Assembly (NCBI GenBank): GCA_019095985.1 | Contig: CM032661.1 | Location: 473,387-537,386, forward strand | Direction of reading: 5' to 3' | DNA from: Streblospio benedicti | Taxonomy: Eukaryota; Annelida; Polychaeta; Spionida; Spionidae | Length of the DNA stretch: 64,000 nucleotides | Shown here: positions 48,701-59,449 of the stretch, in pieces | Position numbering within the stretch: position 1 is the first letter of the stretch | Layout: each line of letters begins with the position of its first letter | The notes under the pieces: model-generated | What the model was told of the DNA's origin: nothing | Database searches by the model: none | The model's input: the letters and a program-made list of their open reading frames with translations, nothing else | Program-made: the position numbers and the translations under genes

Positions 48701-50994
48701 GACCACTTTGGTCTGCCTGGAGCTTTCTGCCTCATGATTTTAAAGTGAGTCCATGATCTATTCAGGGTGTCCCTTTTCTAGGAGGCAGTCAAAAATATCC
48801 AGTTGACAGATTATCTATACTATTTATCTTTCACCACTATCTTGTACTTGTAAAGGGAATGGATGCGACTTACTGTTTGAAATCAGCGAATTAACAATCA
48901 TATATGGTCAACATAGCTGTTTATGTCTGTACCCTATAGGAATCGTGAACATTCTGAGCATGGACAGAGGCAAATCTGCTTTGAAAGTCTGAATTGCTAA
49001 CCATTGCGACAATAGCCATCAATATTGAAATAAGTCTTCTTCATACATATTTTCACCTTCAATGGTGTTGGGTTGTATATAATGTGAATTTGAATTACAA
49101 AAGCTGATATATATTTACCAATGCATTTCCACCACTACCCCAGCCTGCATACTGCAGACTTTGTCCCTCAAGATCTCCTTCTGGGAATGGAATCAGCCCA
49201 CTGAAAAAATTACTTAATTCATCTTTTTTTCCCGTTATCTGAGATCAGTTCGGTCATTTTATATAACTAGCTTTATAAGGCATTTTTTAATACAGAATCT
49301 TGGAAACAATTGCAACAAAAGATTACCCTTCAGGATTCAATCTGTCATAGATTGTGTACTTGGCATCAAAAGAATGGCGCCACCGTCCAACTACATCGAA
49401 TGCAAACAACACATACTGCTCATCTGGTGATACGTAATATCTAGTGCTTCCAACTTGGTCCTTTAATCAAAAAATAAATTACAAATTAATACCCGGCACA
49501 CTGCTGACCGGCTACACTTATATACAATAAAATTTTAAGTACATGTCATGTATATTTTTTATTGCATTGGAAATTAAATTATTATCATTTGATACTTACG
49601 AAAATCTCACTGGGAATGAATACTTCTTGAGTCTCATCAGCTACATTATAACGATACACATTTCCATCACTGGCTCTGTACAGTAATTCATCACCTACAA
49701 TTTCGAGTGCACATGATGGTTGATAAAGTTTTACATATACTACATACATGACATAATTTATTTCGTTTCTCTGGTATGCCAGTGATTTTATTTCATATCA
49801 CATCTTCCCATGTTCAGTGGTTCCCCAGCTTACATTATTGTGACATTATATTTGGCATTATAATAACATTTTAAAGGTTGATATCAAACAATTAAAGGTC
49901 ATGATAAATACCTACCAGACACCCAACTCCCACTCCACGATCTTGGTCTCAGAGAAGCATCGAAAATATCATCAAATGTGAAACCATTTTTCTTAACAGC
50001 AGCATTTGATTTTACAGTCTCGGCGTTCAGTGATTCTTTCCACCCTAATCCAACCTTTTCTGTAAATGAAATATATAGAAGTTATTTATGATAAGGTGTG
50101 TGGGTATAGTATTTCCAAAGTCCTTAAAAATATGATAAATAGACTTATTCCAATGTAATCTTACCAGCAAAAAAACAAAACAAAAAAACAAAACAAAAAT
50201 AAATAAATAATTAATATAAAATAAAAAAAAATCTAAAATATCAAGATTTTTGGTGTCAATTTGTCTTGTGATCTAACCTGTTTCATTGCACATCGGAGCA
50301 GTTGGTTGATGTCTGTACCAATAGATCATCAGACCACTGAAGATTCCACCACCCACAAGGAGGGTGATAATCAACACGATACTTGCACCAAGGCAGCAGT
50401 CAGAAGTACTCTTCTTGACATTAGGCCTATAAATACCAGCCGCATGCATACATAAAGTGCTAAGGTACATAAAGTTACATGTGGAATTAAAAATGTTTTC
50501 ATTTTCTGCATTAGTACAGCACAAAACTCCAACTACAACCACCTCTCTATTGAGACCACCTCTATAATAGGACCACTTTTCATTGTTCCAAACCTTCATA
50601 AAGCTACCAAAATGAACCTCTGTATCGAGACCACCTCTCTATTGACACCACCTACAGAGGTCCCAAAGGTGGTCCCGATAAAGAGGTTCTACTGCATTGA
50701 ACTACAGTAGAACCTCCAATTAAGACCACCTCTCTATTGAGACTACCTCTGTAATAAGACCACTTTTCACGGTCCCAAACTTCATAAAGCTAGCAAAATG
50801 AATCTCTATTGATACCACCTAGCACTGGTCCCAAAGGTGGTCCTGATAGAGAGGTTCTACTGCATTGAACTATATGACATTGAGGATGCAACAACGTACC
50901 TGTATCTCTGTTGGGACTGTGTGGCTGGAGGGGGCAGCTCCTCAGTCTTCTGAGGGGGTTTCCCGCTACTCACAGTCACCGAAAGCTGGGTCAT
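39719..50994 (-). CDS. DPP4: DPP4-family type II membrane serine dipeptidyl peptidase, 23 exons, 881 aa
   Basis: Coding exons: 50900-50994, 50278-50426, 49916-50059, 49600-49694, 49327-49460, 49119-49200, 48120-48240, 47703-47863, 47445-47566, 46659-46827, 46052-46162, 45221-45309, 44901-44948, 43716-43888, 43269-43367, 42966-43035, 42487-42654, 42080-42179, 41771-41870, 41476-41540, 41156-41228, 40970-41043, 39719-39922. They sum to 2646 bp. Members remove Xaa-Pro/Ala dipeptides from peptide N-termini at the cell surface. Seen here: a short cytosolic tail, a membrane anchor (about 42-69), a beta-propeller with the substrate-binding Glu pair in WVYEED (273-274), and an alpha/beta hydrolase domain with GWSYGG (Ser711), HGTADDN (Asp789) and DQPHG (His821). 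The triad is intact, so it is not a DPP6/DPP10-type pseudoenzyme. It is about 115 aa longer than human DPP4, partly through a Pro/Thr/Glu-rich C-terminal tail. DPP4 against FAP or another sub-family cannot be settled. Confidence 0.95.
40017..40227. mobile_element. MITE with TACTGTAAAACTAG inverted ends, DPP intron 22
   Basis: TACTGTAAAACTAG at the left and CTAGTTTTACAGTA at the right are exact inverted repeats enclosing about 180 bp with repeated CAAACTTAAATAGTC. The outermost TA could be target duplication or part of the TIR. No ORF. Confidence 0.85.
44040..44500 (-). mobile_element. Old, heavily mutated LINE ORF2 tail, DPP intron 13
   Basis: Minus-strand frames give NCFKRNDGAMI, NPNCNTRSEAIY, then in another frame GVSDINNVLCKRRPRWL and SSSWISKVRKL, followed by GKKSKRRPKQIWDAVM. 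This matches the widespread RT tail of the type RAMIRWxCxV ... LRRRRLRWxGHVER ... RGRPxKTW. Stops and frame shifts are frequent; clearly inactive and old. Confidence 0.7.
44600..44796. mobile_element. CAGTAGAACCTC-family MITE, DPP intron 13
   Basis: Inverted orientation relative to the copy at 20111: contains TTTGGGACCGAGAAAAGTTG and ends TTAGAGGTTCTACTGT. Moderately diverged. Confidence 0.75.
44976..45076. repeat. Two-unit tandem repeat in DPP intron 12
   Basis: Two units of about 48 bp, each TCAATG(A/C)CC...TTAATTGATAACATT...AAAATAATCAG, differing by a few bases. Confidence 0.75.
45368..45536. mobile_element. CAGTAGAACCTC-family MITE, DPP intron 11
   Basis: Ends GCAGTAAAACCTCTC and GAGAGGTTCTACTGTA with TGGTCTCAATAGAGA internally. 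It lies only about 60 bp upstream (in plus coordinates, beyond 45309) of DPP exon 12. Confidence 0.8.
45564..45784. mobile_element. Foldback (palindromic) element, DPP intron 11
   Basis: The left arm GCGTTTGTGTGTTCTTC ... GGGAAATTCA ... TGTTCCCAGTCGTAAATCATG pairs as an inverted repeat with the right arm CATGACTGGAAAATACGACTG ... TGAATTTACC ... GAATACGCAAACGC. Arms are about 90 bp, with a spacer of about 40 bp; arm identity is moderate, so it is not recent. Confidence 0.75.
46485..46534. mobile_element. Terminal fragment of a CAGTAGAACCTC-family MITE, DPP intron 10
   Basis: Only about 50 bp remain: GAGGTGGTCTCAATAGAGAG followed by GGAGGTTCTACTGTA. Confidence 0.7.
50516..50696. mobile_element. 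CAGTAGAACCTC-family MITE, first of a tandem pair in DPP intron 1
   Basis: About 181 bp with the full body (GACCACCTCTCTATTGAGACC-like units split by mutations) and end GAGGTTCTACTGCA. Followed by CATTGAACTA. Confidence 0.8.
50704..50872. mobile_element. CAGTAGAACCTC-family MITE, second of a tandem pair in DPP intron 1
   Basis: Starts CAGTAGAACCTCCAATTAAG and ends GAGGTTCTACTGCA. Like the first copy it is followed by CATTGAACTA, so the pair looks like a tandem duplication of element plus flank, not two independent insertions. Confidence 0.8.
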
Positions 50995-52936
50995 GATTTA
51001 TGCTACAACACAACATCGTATATGTGGGTGTTGGTTTGAAACACGTGTTAGAATAATGGTGGCCACATCTATCTAAATAGCCAAATAACTTTAAATATTG
51101 ATGCATTCAGTTTGTTTTCTTGGAAATTTATGAAACAAAGAAGTGGCGGAGAAACAGTGTTTGCTCAGCATAAGTAAGTATTCTTATTTAGAGACGCAAT
51201 CCACACTTTTGCAGCATGTTCTAATGATTTTATATCTACAGTTTACTCCAGGTCATTGGCATCACAATATTTCAACGTCCTGAGGAGTGTGCAGCACTTA
51301 AGATTAGACTTACTTCTCAGCACTCATCTACATGAACAGTTACTCGCTAGACCTGTATATATTCATATGTCAGTACCAATGAGCAGTGTGACCTGTTAGA
51401 GATGGATTTGCTTAACACCATCGCTTTTAACTAAAACTGGACCCATGACGATTTGGTCAAGAGTGTATCTCTTCAACCACTAGCCCATCAGGATAAATGA
51501 CACGCGCCTTAATTTGAACAATACAGGTGTGCTTTTTGAAACTCAAATGCAGTTATATAAGTCATCAAGGCATGGCAGATTACGTACACCACATCACACC
51601 AATGAAATACACAAAAGTTTATGTCCTCTGTATATTTTTATGCAGAATTACAATTTGAAACCACATCTGATAAAATATCATTGTTTCTGTTATTACGGTA
51701 ACATTATTAAATTCTATGCATAAATATATAATGAGGCTTTAAGATGAATTCATCGTAAAAACTACACTCACCTCGATCTATAACCATCAGCTCTAAAATA
51801 TTACAGTCTTATCACAGCCTCCTATATAATAATATTTGGTCTTTGACCCCACTGTTGATGATAAGACATCTGTTTCATAAGATGACTATTTAAGTTCCAT
51901 AAATCATTTTTGAAATCTAAAATAAAATGCACTAACGGGACCAATGAAGATTGGAATAATCTGGTTTCTAAATAAATAAAAGAAGCATAATATATCATAC
52001 TTGAAAATCAATGCTCAGTATCACTTTAAACAAGTCATAACATTCACTATGTATAACTTGATTTCAAAATGACAAAAGAATATATAGTTTATTTGTAAAT
52101 TTATATCTCAATCAAAAGTTATTATATGAAATAGTTCTAAGTGTATGAAATATTTTGTAAGTGTACATACATCAACACAAGCATTGAAAATCACTGTGGA
52201 TCCAGTGCAGCTTGCATCAAATGTTGGTTGCATTGTGTTTTTGCCTTGTACAGCCACATCGGCAACCCCATCTGTTTTATTTTATGGTTTTGTTCTAACA
52301 AATCCATTGTTTCAAACACAGATTGGTGTTTAAAGTATGCACATACTCATGCATGCACCGCACACCCACAATAATTATTGATTACATGTGCATGAAAAAT
52401 CATGGCTGAAAAATGACCACTAAAATAATGGATATAATATAAGATCAGAAATTATACAAATGTGTTTCATTGTTTATAAAAGTTTCAATGATGTAGCTAA
52501 TTTCTTCGGGTAGCATACATGTACCTACAAAATCCAATCTAATACTTTTAAATCATCACCAAAATCATTTATTGAGCATTATTATTGTAAAGATTAAATT
52601 AAATATTAGAAGCTAACTTTAAAAATTGCGGTAAATCTAGGAATATTCTTTTAAAGCCATGCCTAAGTGGTTTGTTAAAAGATACTCAGGGACCACCATC
52701 TTTAGCGTGCCAAAAAACTTCAGTTGGTTGTCCCAGATCATGAGATTTGTGTGACAGTCATGACGTCATCATGACACGATGAAGCCATCTGGTGCATTTG
52801 CATGATTTGGTTCCCTTCATGTTGGCAAGTTAACATATTGTTATCATTGTAATAAGAATTTGCCAGATGGTCCCGACGATAACATGATGGGTATATGAAG
52901 CCCCTGATGGAAACACGACAATGCAACAACACCTGC
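50995..52936. other. Upstream flank of the DPP gene
   Basis: Presumed promoter and 5' UTR of the DPP gene immediately beyond 50994. No TATA box or CpG island stands out. The rest is AT-rich with short, unsupported ORFs only. Confidence 0.4.
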
Positions 52937-53174
52937 ATCTCTAGAGAGGGGGTCCAGGCAGTGCGCCCCCCCTCCTTTTCACTCCGAAAATTTCATCATA
53001 ATGGGATTTTCATCCTGCTTTAACAGGGTACATTCTGTTCATTTAACAGATGTGATTTGCTCTAAGGATAAGAATGTGGGATTTTTGGTATCTCTACAAG
53101 CCTTCGCATGACATAAGCCACAAAATCCTGTCCATGTGCCCCCCCCCCCCATTATTCTAAAATCTGTATTTGCC
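52937..53174. mobile_element. Diverged GCAGATCC-family MITE
   Basis: Contains GGGTCCAGGCAGTGCGCCCCC at one end and AATCTGTATTTGCC at the other, with the family's TTTCATCATAATGGGATTTT-like core. It is longer and more decayed than the others. Confidence 0.45.
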
Positions 53175-53900
53175 AGTAAGCTATGGCTAGAAACCCAGTG
53201 ATATATAGCTAGTTGTCCTGTGTACATTTACCTATTGCGTGCTCGTGCTCGGTACTAGGACTTTGGTCAATTGTATGACATACTACACTAAACGTTGAGC
53301 TATCAGTTACAGTTTATTGTACTTTTATGAACCACGAGGGTGTTCTCATCCACACTTAGCGTACTGTATGTTCAGATGCAAGAGATGTAAATCCTCAATG
53401 CGATGAAGCAATGTTGCTCTGGCAATCTGTGTGGCCACACTGGAGGCAAAAGATTTTGACACAATTTCTCTGGCGATTTTCTTGTGATAGACAAAAAGTA
53501 GGAGGACATAAAAGGGTTTTTAAAATGGCTATGTCACCTTGTCGCTCAAGCAATTACCCCACTAGATGAGAAAAAAAATCCTTCCGGTGATGAGGCGACG
53601 TTACTTTGTCCTTTACGCTTGTGAACACTCTTTACCGCATACAAGCATGTTTAGTGCATAAAACCTCACTATCACTATACATATGAGTAACACTTAGAGG
53701 GAGACAAAATATTCATAAGGCTCCAAGTAGGTCTATTATGCTCTACTTCTATGACTTAAGACTTATTATTAGGACAGGAGTTCTGATTGATATCTATAGT
53801 AACTATATTTCTAATAACTTATGAATGTTGGAGCGAATGGACAGACATTGTACACAAATAAGACTCTCACATAGAAATACCTTCGTTATTATGATACATA
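53175..53900. other. Intergenic stretch, nothing recognised
   Basis: No repeat shared with the rest of the window, no ORF with family resemblance. Confidence 0.45.
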
Positions 53901-53919
53901 TAGTCAACTTCGTGTTTTT

Positions 53920-54177
53920 ATTTATTACTCACTCGCTGGACATTCACTGGCACACATTTTAGACTTGTGTTCTCAACACCCCAGCAGCCAGGGTAATGCC
54001 CTAGGCCCTAGAAGCGCCGTTCTGCCAAAAGTCTAAAATCCTCACCCACAATTTCTGCACCTGTCAATCACACTGGGCACTTCTCGGATTTCGTCATGTG
54101 CTGTCACTTTCGAATTTGAGCATCATACTCTCATCAAACGGACTAAACACAAAATCTTGAGCTATTTCTTTCTCAGG
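53920..54177 (+). other. Candidate non-coding first exon of an unseen plus-strand gene
   Basis: A patch that is richer in GC than its surroundings ends at CTTTCTCAG followed by GTAAGTAGG, a perfect CAG/GTAAGT donor. Beyond it lie almost 10 kb without a recognisable coding exon, as expected of a long first intron whose coding exons lie past the window's end. No start codon or protein similarity supports this. Confidence 0.25.
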
Positions 54178-57100
54178 TAAGTAGGGTTTAATTATTCTAT
54201 ATTGTCTTTATGTTATCTTTGTGTTAGATGTGTAGATGTTTATTTTTCAGTGTGAATTAACATATAACTCAGAATGCCCACTCAAAACATTTGCCTGTCT
54301 CAATGAGTAGTCATAGTCTTATAAAAATCCACCAATCAGATACCATTAAACATAGAGAAAACGAGAATAATTTCTGCAAAAAATGATTGTTAATGATAAT
54401 TATAAAAATGAAGTTATTGTCACTTGTGTGGTATTAACAGTTTCCTGCAGTTTATGATTAATATGCAATAGACATAATTTTCAATTGTGAATTTCTACTA
54501 TTTAAACAGCAATAGTTCAAATATATTTTCTATTGAGTGGTTCTCTTATACAAGTAAGTATTACTAACCCGATCTATATTAATTATGAGGGTCATAATAT
54601 ATACACTGTCCATGTATATATAGTCTGTTTGGGATTTACGCCAATGTAACATGTTTACATATTTTCATGATGGATGAAGCAGATGGTTGAATATATTATA
54701 TCATGTGGAGATCATTTAGTGTGTCACTCAACTATAAAACAATCATACCAAGGAATATGCTAATACAAATTATAATCAATTTCAACTTGGAAAAGCAACT
54801 GAAATCAGAAAAATTTCTTTTGGATAGAGATTTAGATAGATTTCTGTGATTCATGATCAAGTTCTCTATGGATTAAACTTACTATAGGGCCCACTATAAA
54901 AAAGACAAAGTGCACTCATCAATTTGATTTTGGCATTGTGCATTACGCGGTGTGATTTAAATTTACATAAAGAATCATTTGATGTGCACAATTGGCATGC
55001 AATATCATGTTTAGTTGTTTGATTGACAGCAATTTACAAGTGCCAGAGGCAGGTATAGTTAGCGTGTATGCATCATGATGGTGTATGTAGTAAAGGTGTA
55101 TCAAGAGTGTGTAAGAATGTTATCGTGTTACTAGGTTTTCCTACTCAGTCTTCACTAAGCAGTGATGGTCACCCAATCTGGTTGATCTAGTGACAAGAAT
55201 GATTGAGGCTCTGTCACAGAGCATAGCAAATCACGGGGCAGAACATAATTGATTTGACAAATGTACGGGATTTTGTCATCTCAAAATCAAACAGGCTTGT
55301 TAGAGTGAAAGAAACTGATGAGAAACTTTGAGCAATTTAAATTGAATGCTTTACTGTCAAATTACGGGAGACCTTCATTTGTTATTGAACAGGTCAAGTG
55401 TCTGATCAAATATTTTCACTGCTAATGCTTGAAACTCCAATGTTTATGTTGGAAGTTGAATGTGAAAAGAAAATTAAATAGCAGATTTTGGATGACCATC
55501 TATGTCCATTATGTTGTTAGCTGTCTTGAAATGTCAACAAATCCGGAATTTGTCCTCTTTACTTGTGCCAATGTTTTGATTATTTTCAAATATAGCATGT
55601 TCACACAGATTAGCCAAATTATTCAATATCATAATAGTAAAATACTTTTTTCAATTGAAAAGAGCGTGCTGCATTTAATAATTCAATTCATATAAAACAC
55701 ATTTCAATCTCTTGATTGATATTTTACTTCTATGGATATTTGCTGAACATATTCCTTGAGTCAAACGGTAAGAGCGATCTCAAAATTCTTAATACCAAAC
55801 AACGTTATAATATCTCATCATTACAGCTTAGAAAATGATATTAACTAGTTCTCAAATCATTTATATTGAAGTTAGATTTAAAATGCTCAGTACTGTTCAC
55901 ATGCGATGTGTTACCTGATATTATGTAAGGCCAAGGGATCCGAAGGTCCTGCTGTCTGGCATGACTGATGGTATGAACCTTGAGGTTTACATGTTGTAGA
56001 TAGGCAATGAACATGAATTTATATCATGCTCGGTACAGCATTTTTACAGCCAATTTTATGTAGTACATATTATGTTTACGGTGTGTGTTGCATATGTGAT
56101 GAATTATATGAGATTAAGTGACGAATCTCTACTTATAGGTGGGATATTCTGTTCGAGTGTTTCTGTGTGAATTGATGAGTGCACAATAAGATTACAAGTT
56201 CTGTGAGACTTTATCACAAACTTCAGCATTTATCAGCTTATTCAAGGATTTATCAATCTTCCCCCAGCAAGAAAGAGGATTTTGACAGATAATTTGTTCC
56301 TGCAAATTATTTGCTAGGGCATACAAAGTCAGTCCATTACATAAGATTTGTACATGCCCAAACGCTTTCTCTGCATCAGATGTTGTTAGCCTAGCTTCAA
56401 GGCTTTACTTGAAAAAGATAATGGGTCTTGGTTAGAATAGTTAACAAATAATCTTGGTTAATTATGCTATTGACCAATATGGGGGAGGGGAAGGAAGGGG
56501 GAGGGGCTGATTGGACTGCAGCCAGTCACTGAGTGGCCCCATGACATTTCGGGGACCCCCAGATTTTGCATGTACAAATTTTACATGAAAACAATGAATA
56601 ACAAGGGCCTTCAAATCCCAGCAAAGTCCCCCTACAGCTCCACTTAACCTTATCGGGCACTGCATTATGGAATGTAAGTGGCATTGTCAATGGCATTATC
56701 CATAGGTGAATAGAAACACAATGGTCATTAATGTAATAAAAGTAATAGAATTACGATATTTAACCAATAGATCACAAGGCACTGATTTTAAGAGCAAGCG
56801 TTGTAGTCACTAGCTTTCTGTAAGTTGAAGATGATGTCTTGTATTAACAAGTTAGATTATTACTTCATGGCTATGAAAAATATATAATGCAAATTTTCTA
56901 TGATTAAAGAAAAATATAATTATTGAAATTGTTTGTACTCGAGCAGTGAGCATCAAATTTGTGATGAAATTTGGCCATTTATTTTATGCAATTATGTGCA
57001 ATTGGAGTCCAAATTGATAATATAATGTCAGTAAAGATTACATGAAAGATTTTGAGATTAAAATGAATTAAGTCTGCTTATTTTATCACTTTTTAGTAGT

Positions 57101-59293
57101 TGGTTGAACAAGCATTCTTTAGTGGAATATTTGTTGAAGCTCATGTCTGTTCTTCAAAGTCATGCTGTAATGAACAATGTATAAGAAGTTGCTGATTACC
57201 ATCGGCAGTGGTCAGGAAACTCAGGATGATGTCGCTGATGGCAGGCAGGTCGTGGGGTTTTCATTCTTGTTGAGGGCTGGGTTAAGGCATCTGATGTGAA
57301 TAGCCTCACAAATTTTTCACTTAAATGGATCTGCGCCATGATCTGGATGTAGGATCTTGACAGAGTCATTGATATTGCCGATGACTCTCAAATATTGGCT
57401 CAAAAGTAGTGTTTAAGATCTTATGTTTAGTTATGTCAAAATTGACATGAATATTCAACATGTAAGGCGTGTAATGTAGCTGTTTGTATATTGAACAATT
57501 TTGTTACTAAGATAAGTGGTAATCTCCCATGATATATGTTGGTCAGTGCAGTAGTTGGTGCAGAGTTTATTGTGCTACCCTCTTTCATCCTACCCTTTGC
57601 GAGATGTCCTATGTTTAGTTTTGATGTTTACGTAGCACATGTAGCTGAAATAACTTTTTCTATACAGCCCCCAGTGATTTCACTTAATGGATTGTAAAGT
57701 TCTTAACTTTTGTGGAGATTCTTAACATTGGTGGTCTTGTGAAATCTTCTATCAGTAAAACATAGTTCTTTGTGTTATAGATCTATTGTCAGAGTACAAT
57801 CCATTACCATTCTCAATAGATTAAGCAAAGGTGATCCTTTCTTTTCTTTATGATGGTTGAAAATTGAGTAGTCACATATATTAGATTCCATGATTCCTGC
57901 CAATAGATTTACTTATTCAAGTTAATCTATTTTCTTAATGGTATATCATATTGAATATTCAGAGTAGTGCAAAATTATGCTTTCAATACAAAAATGATAA
58001 AAAATAATCAGCTGCTAGACTACAAAGAGCAATCTTAATGTGGATAAATGTACACTGATTTTTCTTTCAATTATTCCTCAATATAGATGATTCTGAGATT
58101 TATGAAGGATAAATTTACATCGTTGACAGGTAGCATTATTTCAGTAGGTTTATCTTTATTACTCTTTATCTAAATATGAAGTAATGGGTCCATCTTCACC
58201 TTGTGTGAAATAGAAATTTATTTCCCAATTTTATTTGCAGATGCTATCATAAAATTTCAAAGGAATGTAAATGCACATGAGGATATTGAAGTAATATCTA
58301 TCGTGTTTATGTAGTAAATTGTGGAAAGGTAAAGTAAGGTTACATGAATGAAGTTGTTATGGTTCTATTTGTAGGGGATTCTTCCATTATTAAGAGGTTA
58401 CAAAATCATTTAAAACTTCATTTTCTTCTTTTGATATAAGATAACATCAGTAACCAGTGGTAATGGTCAATTTAAGGTTGACTTTACCACACAAACTGTA
58501 AATTGTTATTCCATTGTATTCCATGTGTGTGAATCACCTGACATAATAAAATGAACACTTACCGTCCAACATTCTTTTTCCTTATATTTGGGTTACTTTT
58601 GGTAAAAATAGATTTAAAAACTTTAAGAAAGAAGTGGCTGATAAAAATATGTATTATGTATGTTGTAAAATGGAATTAGACACTGCCATGAATGTGAAAA
58701 CAGATAAAACACATTTTAAAGTTACTCAACATAAGAGGTTAAGTGCAGTGTGTAAATTGTTGTTTGTATGTATATGTATTGAATATTATACACAGTGTTT
58801 TGAGATAATTGAGGAAGAATTCCAAAATAGTGTGTCAGACACAGTTTTGCCACTGGATGATGACTTATCTGTACATACACTTTTGTTGATATATAATTAT
58901 CGTCTTTTCCTCAACTTCTGAAGTGAAGTGTCAAAACAGATGATGTATTTATATAATCAGAAAGCAACGAAAAAATTGTGTACCCAGAAAAGTTTTATAA
59001 GACAAAATTCACAGCCTTAATTTTTGAAAGACTTGCTCTCAATTGTCAAATGAATATTTACATATAGCAAATTTTCTCAGAGAGATTTAATTTCAAAACT
59101 ACGCCAACATACCCGATATGTGCATAATGCATACGATTGTTATGAATTTCATATGGAAAGTTGTACATTAGAATTCATGGGACAGCTTTGTTTATAATAG
59201 GTACAGGTAACCTGGTTTCAAACCATAGCACATGAACCTATAATATTGGGATCGCTAAGTCCATATTTTAACTATTATAAAATTCAAGAGCCA
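54178..59293. other. Long AT-rich stretch without recognisable genes
   Basis: Both strands were read for exon-like motifs; only short unsupported ORFs are seen. A G-rich patch at 56478-56510 is the only compositional feature. Confidence 0.45.
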
Positions 59294-59449
59294 TGCAGAT
59301 CCAGGGGTGCATATTGGGAACGGACCTCGCCCCTTCCCTTTTCCAAACAAAATATTTCATTTTCATGGGTTTCAGCATGTCCGCCACCAATCATGCATAC
59401 AAAACTCATAAAAGCCCTTAAAGTGCTTTTCCAAATACCTGGATCTGCC
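59294..59449. mobile_element. GCAGATCC-family MITE (intact ends)
   Basis: Starts TGCAGATCCAGGGG and ends CCTGGATCTGCC, with the core AATATTTCATTTTCATGGG. One of the best-preserved copies, so useful for defining the family. Confidence 0.75.

Noticed and set aside
39719-50994. Assignment to the non-enzymatic DPP6/DPP10 branch
   Set aside because: The nucleophile motif GWSYGG and the other triad residues are present.
58634-58921. 95-aa plus-strand ORF
   Set aside because: AT-driven composition, no recognisable domain, no splice context; not distinguishable from chance in AT-rich DNA.
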